NCBI GenBank assembly: GCA_907163345.1
Contig: CAJQUN010000040.1
Coordinates: 4,030,001-4,094,000 of the forward strand
Source: Haberlea rhodopensis
Lineage: Eukaryota > Streptophyta > Magnoliopsida > Lamiales > Gesneriaceae
DNA length: 64,000 nt
Reading direction: 5' to 3'
Shown in pieces: positions 23,184 to 35,900 of this stretch (positions within the stretch are counted from its first letter, which is position 1; each line of letters opens with the position of its first letter). The translations under genes were made by a program, and so were the position numbers. The notes beneath the pieces are model-generated. The model ran no database searches. It worked only from the letters and a program-made list of their open reading frames with translations, and was not told the origin of the DNA.

Positions 23184-25488
23184 TTAAATTATGGTATAGC
23201 CCTATTATTTATTTATTAATGTTTCTTAAATTTTAAGCAAATATATATAAATACGGATGGTTAAAAAACATATAAAACGAATGGTTGTAAGTGTATGAAC
23301 CTGTCGCAAATCTCTTTTAAATTATATATATATAAATATATATGGAGTGTAAGTGGCTAACGTGCTCAGGAGTTAGGAGTAAAAATGGTCAAACCCTATA
23401 TTTCGGGGTGCCCCGACAAATGCTTAGGGAATTTACACAATCCATTAAATTAATTTGCCAACTTACCATATATATATATATATATTTATCTTAAACATAC
23501 AAAGCTGTAAAGGTTGTAATATATACAACTTGGTAGACAATCACTCTCATATAAGAGAAGGTCATTCTATTTGTCTTTTAAAAAAATTGCCTATTATATT
23601 GCTGCAATTCTAGCATATGATAACTGAATTGGGAGTTTCGTAAATTTATTTCTTGTGGTTTTGCTTAAAAGAAAGGTTCCAAAACAGTTTTCGACTCACA
23701 AATTAAGTAAATAAAGCACTGTCATTACATGTCTGGCTTTTAATGAATAAAATCATCCTCCCACACGAGTCGATGCTTGACTTCAATTGGGTCACTTGTT
23801 ATACTTTTTAGGATATTGAGGCCTTTGTGGCTTTTATTTCAGCATTTGGTTGTAATCGACGTATTGGCTGCTCTTTAGTTGGTCTAATGTTTGTGAATGC
23901 CACAAAAAAAAAAATTGGTAACACATTAATGCTAGAAATATAGAACAATATAATCAAATTACATGATAAACAAGTAGTATTCATGAGTATAAAAACACAT
24001 AAAATATTAAATCAATGGCACATAACTAATAATGTTGAAATAATATAATATTTATGCTAAAAATATATATATAATATTTAAACAATTAAAATAATATAGC
24101 TCACTCACATAAGAAAAAACTGTAGTAAAAGTTTTTCCATGATGTCCAAATTTTTGGGCAAAATGTTCCTGCAAATTGCTGCGTCATCTTTCTCCTGTTG
24201 ACCAGGATATTGTCCTCACTTTTCTAAGTAATGCTCAAGGGACACACCAAGTATGAATTTTTACTGACATGATGCGGGTGTGTGAGTGGATGCAGATGCA
24301 TGTATGTGAGACGGTGTATCAATTTTCAAAATATTTGAGTATGTGTGCCTTAATTCGTCTATATATATATACACACACACTGATTAAGTAAAGTTAAACA
24401 TACCTAATACATATCATATTTGAAAAACTTACATCATTTTTTTATATTATTTACAGTGTCATTCAAATCTTTTATTTAATCGCCTGATAATTATTGTTCG
24501 GAAATTATCTTTTATAGAAAGAAAAATGAAATTGAATTATTAATATTTGGTCATAAGATAATAAATTTGCAAACTGAAACCAAATATTAGCTCTGTGTTT
24601 CAAACATTTTTGTAATAGTATGAATTTATTAAAAATGACTTATATTATTTTCGGAGAATTAAGAATATATAACATTTAAGTTCACGACTTAGTAAAACAT
24701 AATATGTGAATTGCGCCAGATCACGACCTGAAGCTTCGCTGCGCGAATTAGTAAAACTTGGTGTGCGACTTAGTAAAACTTGGTACGCGACTTAGTAAAA
24801 CTTAGTGCGTCTTAAAGCCAGCACAAGCACTCAACGTGTCAGTTCGCGATCGGTGCTTCAGAGCTCGAAGGGGATAGGATGATTATGTTACTTAGTTTTT
24901 ATCCTTCATTTTCTTAATAGTCCAAGGTTTCAACGTTCAAGTGAAATATCATCATTTGTGTTGAAAAATTTTCAGAATATTAACGTCCATTGACCACAAC
25001 ATGGAAGTTAAAAACTACAATTTGTTTCTATATTTGTAATTTGTTTTCAAATATTGTCTGCAAAAGGAAAAAATCTATATAAACACTACTTAAAATTAAA
25101 TTGAGTGAGCATCAGGAAAGAAGAATAAAATGTAAATGAATTAATCAAGCAGTGAAATAAAGGTAGAAAAACTAATAATGTGTGTAAAAGAAATGATGCT
25201 TATAATTTGTTTTGGATTATATTTTTTAAACAAATATTCTTTAAACTATAAATTTCATTTTCTTTCATACATTGTGTCTAAGAAGATCTTTAAGCTGACA
25301 AAGATACATTATGAAATAGCAATGATAGCTTCCTTTTTAGTATTTCTTTTTTATTTACCCTTCACAAAGTAAAACAAATGACAAAATAGCTTTGTCAATA
25401 CACACAAAACCTCTTATTATTTTCCAATAAACAGTTTATAATTCTCTGGTGTTCAAAATATGTAGTGTACTCGAATGCAGTTTATCCC
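23184..25488. other. Intergenic, AT-rich
   Basis: Contains (TA)n runs near 23320 and 23470 and a short ACACACAC run near 24371. The only structured stretch is the triplicated motif described at 24683-24815. No gene recognised. Confidence 0.55.
24683..24815. repeat. Short direct repeats of GCGACTTAGTAAAACTTGGT
   Basis: Four to five copies of (C)GACTTAGTAAAAC(TTGGT) lie in ~130 bp, spaced about 22-24 bp in the last three. The same word occurs in inverted form near 44517 and 45055 (GTTTTACTAAGTC), so it belongs to a dispersed family. Confidence 0.6.
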
Positions 25489-25690
25489 CGGTGATTTGTG
25501 AAATAGGTGTAAAACACCCCCTCTATATAAGAGGGTAATGTGCTATGTTTTGCAAACCACATGGGGTAATACCTATTTTAAAACCACAAGAGGGTAAACT
25601 GACTATTTCAAACCATATTAGTGTAAACTGTCTATTTACAAACTACAGAGGATAAAATATCTATTAACAATAACATATGAGAGTATAGTG
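25489..25690. repeat. Minisatellite, ~35-bp degenerate units
   Basis: About five units resembling AAACCACAAGAGGGTAAACT followed by a CTATTT-type tail. Units vary in length and sequence. Confidence 0.65.
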
Positions 25691-25844
25691 CCAGTGACTC
25701 TCATAAAATATTATAAGTTTTGACTTCGTAAAATACAATAAGATACGTCATAATTCATCATTTCAAGCTCTACAATCAATTATGTGAATTTGATTTAATC
25801 ATCCTAAAAATCTGGAGAAAAAAAATCAATCAAAGCGAATTTCT

Positions 25845-25955
25845 TTGGACACAATAGGTTGTAGTTGTAACTTAGCGAATCAAACACACGACCTTCCCGT
25901 CCGGGAGGCGATGCCCATGTATCCAAGATCTATGGATTAGAAATCCAACAATTCC
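25845..25955 (-). repeat. tRNA-derived remnant (SINE head or tRNA pseudogene)
   Basis: Read on the minus strand, a TTAGAGGTGGA-like A-box area is followed by an anticodon-arm-like GGATTTCTAATCC (TCT in the loop position). About 60 bp later comes a B-box-like GTTTGATTC. The spacing is too long for a functional tRNA. Confidence 0.3.
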
Positions 25956-27250
25956 ACCTCTAATCAACTAGAATTTTTACAAGAACTTGTTGACATAGCT
26001 TTACAGTTCAAGATCTCATGTTCCTTTGACTATAATGGTTCAATCTGCGCACAAGTATTGAGGGTAGTATTAATACATAAAGTTACCAGACAATGTTTCT
26101 AGATCAGTGTGCTAATCTATCCCAAGGCCTTAGTGTAATTCAAAGTCACCCATAAAGAATCTTGATCCATTTCTTTAGTGATATGTGAAGTCAAACTAAG
26201 CAAACATGAAACATAAACTGCTGCTAATGACAATAATAGAGTCTATACACAGTAGCCTCTCTACAATTAGTTGTTGAATGAGTTTGAGCCCGTGGCTCAA
26301 AGGGCCAAGGGCGGTGCTCCATGTATTGAATGGTCGTAAGATTCAACAAGCTAGCCTTATTTACTATGTCATCTCATTACAAATGTCTACACGGTTGTTT
26401 GGGAATCTAGAAGACATCATTTTAAATAAGATTTTTAATTGGACACGGATATTTCACAGCTAATGAAGATCTAGAATGAGGTCTTAAAAAAAGAAAAGAA
26501 AAAGAACTGTTCCTTGCATCAACACCACTTACATAACAAAGTATTTAGCATAGATATTGGAAAGATTTGTGAATAAACTGACATCCTTTGGAATATATTA
26601 CTCTATGATTCATATGATTGTTTCCAACTAATTAGTGGGTAGAACCTAGAATGAACATTTCTTAGAACGAGTAATTTTTTTAGATCTTGGGAATACCTTC
26701 TTCTATCTCCCGAGGAAGACTCTCAGGTAGCAGGTAGCAGTAGGCAAATAATTAATCACATCCCATTCTCTAATTTCTAAAAAAAATGCGAGTGAGCTTT
26801 TCAGGGCTATGACGAGGTGCGAAGCGAAGCAATGCTCTAGGTTACCCCAACTATCCCGTGTTACCTCCCACATTACGGTGAATGCTATGAACGTTTGTTT
26901 TGTGTTTGTGCATGAGTTAATTAGAAACAACATAAGGGGTTAGGAACCGGATGATACAGCAAGAAGGGTCGGAGGCAGGTATTCGTAATTAGGGGGTTAA
27001 ATTAACACTAGTCATAACTTTTTCAATGAAAAAATTCAAAAACAGAAGCAAGACTTCATATATCAAGTTTCTTTATCCTGCTAGGGTATCTACACAATTA
27101 TACATGCGTTGACAAAGGAAGGGAGTGCTCCTACCAAAGTTAATCTATTATATTTTGTCATTAAAACAATAAGTACAGCTTTTGAGCAACCAACTTTCAA
27201 GTAACAAATAGGCCATCTTAAAAAAATATTTTCTAAATTAGTTTAAGATA
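25956..27250. other. Intergenic upstream of the P450, nothing recognised
   Basis: AT-rich DNA with short spurious frames only. Confidence 0.55.
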
Positions 27251-27260
27251 CTTTACTGCC

Positions 27261-27268
27261 TATATAAA
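27261..27268 (+). promoter_or_regulatory. TATA box of the CYP87-type P450 gene
   Basis: TATATAAA lies 125-132 bp upstream of the ATG at 27393, a normal distance for a plant TATA box plus a ~100-nt 5' leader. Inferred from position. Confidence 0.55.
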
Positions 27269-27392
27269 GCGGATGCATACCAGAAATTAATTTTCAACCT
27301 TGTCTCCTTGGTCATTCCTCTAACCTCAAATCTAATCTCTGGAAAGTGCAGGGAATTTCTTTGTACGTTGTCTACTGAGATTTCCTCTAGCC

Positions 27393-29487
27393 ATGTTTCC
27401 CATGGTATTCTACATTGGAACTTTACTGATTATCATCACTACAACCTGGCTTTACAATTGGAAAAATCCCAGGTGCAATGGAGTCCTCCCACCAGGTTCA
27501 ATGGGCTGGCCACTCCTCGGGGAGACTCTTCAGTTCTTTGTTCCTAACACGTCATTTGATATCCCTCCTTTTGTAAAGGAGAGAATGCAAAGGTAAATAA
27601 TAATGAGAATGCCATCAGTTTATCTAAATCGTCAGCTTCATCTCACCAATGAAATAATGCTTCTGGTTGTTTTCAGATATGGACCTATATTCAAGACTAG
27701 TTTGGTGGGGCGTCCGGTTATTGTATCCACAGACGCAGATCTTAATTATTTCATCTTTCAACAAGAGGGGAAGTTATTTCAAAGCTGGTATCCAGATACT
27801 TTTACAGAAATATTCGGTAGACAAAATGTAGGTTCTATGCATGGTTTTATGTACAAGTACCTAAAGAACATGGTGCTGAATCTATTTGGTCAAGAAAGCC
27901 TTAAGAAGATGATTCTGGAGGTTGAACAGGTATCTAATAGCAACTTAAAAAGTTGGTCAGAAAAGACTATGGTTGATATCAAGGAAGGAGCTGCACAGGT
28001 AATTAAGATTCATCTTTTCCCCGTTAACTTCACTGACTTATTTTGTACAAGTTCGATTAATATTATTGCCAATGTTTCTTATGTAGATGATATTTGACCT
28101 GACTGCAAAAAAGCTTATCAGTTACGACTCGGGAAAATCTTCTGAAAATCTGAGGGAAAACTTTGTAGCTTTTATACAGGGGTTAATCTCCTTCCCTCTA
28201 AACATTCCTGGAACAGCCTACAACAAATGCTTGCTGGTACGTCCACACGTCTCAGACTAATCTTGATATAATCATAATACTCTAGCAGCCTGGTCAATAG
28301 AAAGACTAGTTAGTGAATTCATTACTTTTATCAGGGAAGAAGGAAGGCAATGAAGATGCTGAAAAATATGCTACAAGAAAGAAAAGAGAGGCCACGAAAA
28401 ATCCGAACAGATTTCTTTGATTATGTCCTGGACGAACTTCAACGCGAGGATACACTACTCACAGAGGCAATTGCTCTGGATTTGATGTTTGTTTTACTTT
28501 TTGCGAGCTTTGAAACAACTTCCCTGGCACTCACTCTTGCTGTTAAATTTCTTGTTGACCATCCATCGGTATTACAAAATTTGAAGGTGAGTGAAGATAA
28601 AATTATCATCTACCAAACAACTGACTTCTATATTTTGTATTTGTCGAGCCAACACGCTCTAAATATGTCACAGGAAGAACATGAATCAATAATTAAAAGG
28701 AGAGGAAGTTCAGATTCCGGACTGACATGGAATGAGTATAAATCAATGAAATTCACATTTCAGGTAAATTATAAATATCTCTATTTCCCTTAAAATATTC
28801 GGAATTAGTGGCAATGTTTCGCATTCTAACAGAAGCTAATTGCAGTTCATCAATGAAACCGTTAGGATGGCCAACATAGTCCCAGGAATTTTCAGAAAAA
28901 CACTAAGAGAAACCAAATATAAAGGTATGGTTTTTTATTAGTTATTGAAGAAGCAATCCCGGATTGATTCATAGGGCAGCTTTAATACTACTCTCCGCTA
29001 TGCAGAGTATACGATTCCAGCTGGTTGGGCCGTTATGGTATGTCCTCCAGCAGTCCACTTAAACCCCGCAACATATAAAGATCCCCTTCACTTCAATCCA
29101 TGGAGATGGGAGGCAAGTACTTCCAAATTAGTATACTTCAATTTGATGTTCTTCCATCTATCTCGCAATTATGGGAATATAAATGCCTATAGGGAATGGA
29201 CACGAATTCCACATCAAGAAACTTCATGGCCTTTGGAGGTGGCATGAGATTTTGTGTTGGCACAGATTTCACCAAGGTGCAGATGGCCGTCTTTCTCCAT
29301 TGCTTGGTCACAAAGTACAAGTAAGAATAAATTTTTACTATAAGTTTTTCATGAAAGGCCTGCAGAGATGACTGACCTATTTTTGTCTGTCAGGTGGAAA
29401 CAAATCAAAGGAGGAGACATTCTTAGAACTCCTGGTCTACAATTTCCAAATGGATATCACGTCCATATCTTTGAAAAAGACGCATAG
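27393..29487 (+). CDS. Cytochrome P450, CYP87A-type monooxygenase
   Basis: Membrane-anchored haem monooxygenase of the CYP85 clan. Nine exons: 27393-27592, 27677-27998, 28087-28236, 28335-28586, 28674-28763, 28846-28924, 29006-29112, 29193-29320, 29394-29487, totalling 1,422 nt or 473 residues in one frame. An N-terminal hydrophobic anchor is followed by the proline-rich hinge LPPGSMGWPLLGE. The I-helix motif FASFETTS lies near residues 280-287. The K-helix ETVR is at 342-345, FNPWRW follows, and the haem loop FGGGMRFCVG ends at residue 423 with Cys421 as the iron ligand. The ending GLQFPNGYHVHIF is CYP87-like. Intron 7 has a GC donor (GAG/GCAAGT). Family knowledge: CYP87 enzymes oxidise sterols and triterpenoids, and some CYP87A members cleave sterol side chains in cardenolide-producing plants. 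The substrate here is unknown. No lesion is seen. Confidence 0.93.
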
Positions 29488-29964
29488 AATTATACATAAG
29501 CAAATCATTTGGATGGATAGACATATGAAACCGACAAATTTTAGCTCTTTCCCCAAATGAATCACCAATATCCTCAAAAAGTTTCAACAGCCAAAAGCAT
29601 CCTCATAGATACCTCTCTCCACATTTTTCTGCACTCAAAACACACGCTCACAATGTAAGAAAATTTGGTTTTTATACATTATCCAACATAAATAGTGGTA
29701 GTTCTAGGAAACAGACAAAAGAAAAGATCATTCACATAGAAACAATACAATGCCAGTGTAATTATCAGGTATTGTATAAGTGCAAAACAGCATTAATCTC
29801 TTAGCAACCATGTTCAGCCATCAGAATATTACTTCACATCTTGAACAAGATGTTTTTCTATTGTTTTTTTGTTCATTTTAACGGTCTAGGGTGGTTAACA
29901 TTACAGGAACAAATCTAATAAACTGAGAGAATGTCATGGACTTGGATAGGCAACATCTTGTTAC
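29488..29964. other. Convergent intergenic spacer between P450 and HAP2 stops
   Basis: 477 bp separating two genes that face each other. It should hold both 3' untranslated regions and polyadenylation signals. No other feature recognised. Confidence 0.7.
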
Positions 29965-32900
29965 TCATCTCGTGCCCTGGGTGTTTTCCAGTTCTTGCCA
30001 GGGGTTATCTTTCTCTCTTCTTCTATGATGTCTAGCACCGCCATCCTCCCTCCTGCTCATGTGAGCTTCCCAAGATATTCCTGGGCTTTTGTGTCTTCCA
30101 AGCTTATGCTTGTCCTTGTGTACATGGTGAAGATGGTAATGGTAATCACTTCCCCCTGTTAAACTGCTGCGGCGGTGCTCACCAGGAATCGGTTGTCTTT
30201 TTTGAGCATCATGCCTGTGATGCCTTTTCTCATGCCTGTGATGTTTCTTCAAATGGACGAGTGAAAGGTCTACATTTCTGTCGTGCTTCCGTATGTTTCT
30301 GCTCGCATCCTCAGAAGCCCATACGTGATCTTCCCACCAATCATATAGAGGGTCAAAAATACCTTTCTGATGTAAAAGCCAAAGTAAAACAGCAGCTGAA
30401 ACTCAGAAAGACAAAAATTTCATGAGTTGTCCACTTAAATCAAGCAACTAACAATGTATCAGAACATTCCCAGTAACAAAACATAGAACCTGTTGGAAAG
30501 ATTGCTAAAAACAAACCGAATGTCAACATCCAACTAATGCAGATATATTGTATATGGCAGCTGAAGTCAAAAAACCCAGAGCACTTCCTTCTGCATGGCA
30601 CAAGAATCAAATCTGAGGTTGTTATCTCTGATTGAATTTGATTGCATAAGTGCATGCAAGAGTTTGGATATCAATTTTTTGTATTCTGAATTGTTTCGAA
30701 ATCCTCTGATAATTTTCCAAGAACACAAAAAAATCTTTCAAAGCCATGGGAGTTTTGAAAATTAAAAACATACATGCATTAAGGCCCTATGTGGGTATAA
30801 AACTAGGTAAAAAAAAATAAAGAAATCCCCCATAATCTTTGTGATTTTTTAAAAAAAAAAAAATTAATGGTGCCATTTTTTATATGCTAATATAATGCCT
30901 GCAACTTCTCCCAGTGATGAAATCTTGCAAGCCAGCCAGTAGCTTGTTCCACAGCTCCTCAATAGATTCAAAGAAGCCATTTATACTGGTTTGTGCATGT
31001 TGGAATGGAATCTGAACAATGGCATGATTGATGTATATCAGTTTGGAAATGTGAATCAATTTATTATTTTATTAATATAAGATCACAAATATATTTCAAA
31101 GATTGCTAATATGCTAAGAATGAGAGTGAAATATTAATATTGCTTTGATACAATTACGTTGAACAGAATTTTCAATTTTGCTAGAATGAAATAATTTTGC
31201 TGGCAAAACATATGGTCTCTTCAATATTCCCAACAGCTTCATCTATCATTGTTTACACAGGGAGCTTCTTAATAATTGCAATAAGGACACTAACAGGTAT
31301 CAACTTAAGCGAATCACAAAACTAGATGGCTTTACTCGCTTGTTTTGTAATTTCCTTCAGCCACCTGTGGTGGAACATATTTGTAATACATGCTGTTCTA
31401 GCTGTGTAGAGTATCTGTTTATGTCCAAATTCATATGGCGTAACCTTAATCTTTCGCAGAATATATCAAAAAGGTCAGAATATTATCTCAATCTGTTAAT
31501 TTCTCTTTTCTCAAGTTCATACAAGTCCATGTGCCTTCTGAGGAGATTTGTATTAGATAGTGTTCAAACCTGAGATCCATTTTCGAGAACAGTAGCTGTA
31601 GTTGTAAATTGACACTCTGCTCTATCAACTTCCTTAAAATCAGAATCTTTCAATATGGCTGCAGAATAAAAGGATTATATTCAAACTTCAATTTGATCTG
31701 GCATGATATAAAGCAGCAAGGATCTGGAATCAAACCAAAATAATATCCATTAAAAACATTTGAATCATGTGGTTGACTACCTGCGCACGCGTATCTTGCA
31801 CCTTTATCAGTTGTCGGGTACAATTTGAATGATATAATCCTTACTTCTTCAGGCTTCATTATAAAGAATTGTTCCTGAATTTGTCATAAATAATATGGTG
31901 TATTATCAAAGGAAATCAAATATGTGTTGGCAAGAATACAGCTTTATGTAGATATTTGTACTTATTTACCTCCATCCGGCTGACTCCAGAAAAGCAATCA
32001 AACTGCAACACATTACAGCACAATTATAAAAGTCAAAAGTTATATGTAGTTTCTAACTTTGAATCTTTTCAACTACTCTGGATTATTACATGTGATATAT
32101 ATCTTATAGAAGTGTGTGTGTGTATATGCGCATAGATGTACTAAAATAATAAACATTTATGCAAAAGCCACTGTCAATGATTGCATGGCTAACTTCTTGA
32201 TTTTTTCCGTACACTATTGTCGCCTAGCAGGAATTTACATCATTTTGAGATTCTTTTAACACTACTACTCTTACGGTGAGGCTGTAGGATGCTTCAACTT
32301 CACCAATATTTTTGGTCGTAATTTTTGCAGTTCCAAATTGAGAGAGCGCTTCAAAAGTTGGAATGGTGATTCCTAAAATTTTCCCTGGGCTCCTGAAAAA
32401 AGGTAGAATTCCTCAACAATCTGCCTCAGAAACTTGACAGCGAAAAATCATGGGTGAGAAAAAAAAATGAGCTACAAATCTTGGATGAGATTATCTCTAA
32501 CATGCCTCTCACGTCAACTTGGCATGTAATATTCATCATCAATAGTTGCTTGTGCGATTCCAGCTATGACCTTATTGGATTGTCTTTGATAAAATATATG
32601 CACTACCACATCATCTATAAATTAATGCTAATTGAAGGCATTGGACAATTATTGTTTGTTGTCTAACTAGACCTTAAGACTAGTGCATTACAATAGAGCC
32701 ACATTTCATTTCCAAACTTTAGATCTTTTTCCATTCAAAATCATCACAAAGACCTTGATCAATAGATGAAAATAAAGCTCATAATCTATTTCACTAAATA
32801 CAGAGAGATCAAAGCTGTTGAAGAGTCATCGGTTATGAAAATTACAAAAGGCATTTGCCAAATACCTAAAATAAAAGAAAATAGAATTTTAAATTTTACT

Positions 32901-35900
32901 CCCTAAATATTGGTGAATTATAATCTTATTGATTGAAAATCAACATTAAAACGGTGGTGTGAAACACAAATAAAATGAACAGTATTAGTCACTTATACTG
33001 TGAGAAAGTTGTATAAAAGAACATAAAAGACAAGCTTCATCTGGAACATGAAGAATACCTTTGATAGACAAATTCTATGTCATCAGCCCTCAATTCCAAC
33101 AAAAGATTTGTGTTTAGAGCTTCAGTAATTCCTATGGAAAATTCATGACTCCCTGCATTCTGCAGACCAAATAAGCTGATAAAAACTTTACTCCTTATAA
33201 TGGAGCTCCTCAAGATTATAGTTTGAGTAAATGCTAAAAACGTAACTGGATGTTGATTTATCCGTTCAAACCTTCCTTGGACACGATAAAGTGGAACCTG
33301 ATTCCGGTTTATTCGATTTTGGTCCACCTGAAAAGAGAGAAAACAAGCCATTAATGGTTCGCTTTTCTTTCAAATCACTCAGCAGCAACGCAAGCAAGTG
33401 CTCAGTGCACTAATAGCTCAAAATGCTTATGCCCAAGTGAAAAAAAAAATTTGGAGTAACAAAGATCTCAAAATTTGGAAAATAAGCAATTTTGCATTGA
33501 TGATGTAATTCATACCAGCTTAATGATAAATTACAGGAGCTTGATAAATTTCGATGAAAAAATAAAAGGAAGGCTAGAGGATAAATGAAGTATAAAATTG
33601 AGAGAAAATTTACAATGACACAAATCCATTGAGGCTTCAAGAAACAGACGTTTATAAGGTTGATATTCACTCCAGGACATCAAGAAATGAAACATTGCTC
33701 AGAATGAAATGAAAAGGGTCATTATATTCACTAACATCCCAAAAGTTCCACAGTTGATTATGTAAGCAACTCCAAAATGGTGCAGAGCAAAAGTCTGGTT
33801 GTGCATTGAAAGCCTCATAACCAACACCAATTTTGTTACATTCAAGACCATCTAGAGTAAACCTGACTCTTTCAAGAAGCATCCACATCGAAAAATTGCT
33901 TCCCAAATTTTGAGGTTGCCCTTGACCACCCTTCAATAAGAGAAACAAACTGAGTGCCTTTTCAAGAAGATTATGAGTTTCCAAAACCAGGGTAAGACAG
34001 AGCAGGGGATTAAAATAATAATAATTTCATGTGCTCTTTTTTAAAAATAAATTTTTGCCACCTTTTCCCGTATTTTTGGGTCCACCCGTGTGAAACTATA
34101 ACGCAGTTCTTGCCAAAACAAAGACCAAGCAGGCGAGATACCTGTGTCAGTAAAAATACAATACTGAAAAAGCTACCTGTCTAGGGATAACTAGGCAGAA
34201 GTCATCAAATGACGGAATACTGGTATATCCAACATAATCTCCAACCAGGTTCACCCTTAAAAAATTATCACTTGATATTGCTGCCCTGTTCTGGGGACTC
34301 ACAATCACTTCCTGCCAAATAAATTTACAAATTAGCAAAATGAAGATGAAGACTTATGATTTTTCAATCACCTAAGCAACGCATGCTTTTACCGAATGCT
34401 ATCAAACAATAACATGAGACGAGGTCTAGACTTTTCGAAGACAACAAGTACACACAAATATATAGTCAAGAGAACAATGATAGTAAAGTGCCTACTGCAT
34501 AATTATAGAGAAAGTTCGTCGATATGGACAATCGATAGAATCGAGTTTGAGCCCTCAAATATGCACAACATAATGTATAACCTATTTATTTTCTGACACC
34601 AGAAAAAAAGAATCAGCGCTTTAAGATTAATTTACCTATATCCGTAAAAAATATTTTGCTGAAATAGATTCTAGAAAGTAAGGACCCAAAAATTCTTAGT
34701 ATGACCCGAGCTGCTCGTGTTGAGCAGTCGGGAAGTGAAGCTCATATCCAAGTGCAAAGAAGCCAACAGCTTGAGTAGCAAAGAAGAAATTCGCCAAGTT
34801 CTTATGTGGATATTGTCATATTCAAGAAATGAGTCTGTAGTCGGATGTCAGATATCTAAAAATGCTAAAAAAATTTATAGTCCGGGCTAAAATGAAATAT
34901 ATGAAGACTATCTGAACTAAGAAGGCCATCCAGATAAGACAACCGACAGTGGTAAGAACAATTGATGAGTACTCACAATAAATTTCATGTAAGTGAAGAA
35001 CTCGGAAACCACTATCATTCAGAGTATATTTTCTGTTTCCTTCAGTTCAATAAGTTTTTTTCTGTTATAACTGTAAAATTATATTTTATATGTCTTGTTA
35101 ATGATATTAAGTTATTGTCTGATACTTCTACTTGCTAAGTTGGCAATCCATCCTTTGCCTGGAACATATGTCAAGTGTTTTAGACAAGTAATCGATGAAT
35201 ATGATGAGCCTGGATATTTAGTAATTTCAGAAGTTTAAGACAATTTCTCAGTTTACTTAGAAGTTTATATATTCTGTTTTTGTTTCAGACACTGTATTAG
35301 CCGACTTCTCGATTGAGGGAATTCAGTGAAAAGTTAATTGTGTTCCATTTATTTATTTTGTTCTGTTTACCATTCCTCCCCAGTGTTCAAGCGTCGATTT
35401 TTCACCAGGTCGAGACTTCTATTCAATTTCATACACTATTTCAGTTTTCCATTCCGCTAAACATGTGGCAAAATTTTCCATTCCGCTAAACATGTGGCAA
35501 AATTTCAGTTTTCCATTCCGTTACATAATTGTTTCCACTTATAAATAAATTCTAACTAAGATAAGAGGATTGTGATCAACAATGGTCATATGGGGGTAAC
35601 ATATGATCGATCAGAAGGATGAATATGCCAATGTCAAACAAAACTAGGGAAAAGAAATTTAAAGAATAATAGGAGATTCCAGAAAAAAATGACAATTATG
35701 CAACACATAAACCTTAAAGTCATAGTTCTAATTAGAAAGGGTTGTACCGATGTCTTTGATCCTGTCTTGACCTCAATTCGAACACTGAAATCAACTGAAC
35801 GCTGTCCAACTCCAAACACGTGGAACCTAGCATCAACTCAAAAATTGAAACAAAAGACAAAAGAAAAGGCACCAACTCTTTACCACGCTATTAATGAAAA

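Noticed and set aside
23815..23905. Short stretch reading like a coding fragment (AFVAFISAFGCNRRIG)
   Set aside because: Too short and no family match; could be random.
27308..27547. Upstream alternative start for the P450 in another frame
   Set aside because: That frame does not contain the P450 hinge or join exon 2; ATG 27393 gives the membrane anchor directly followed by the proline-rich hinge.
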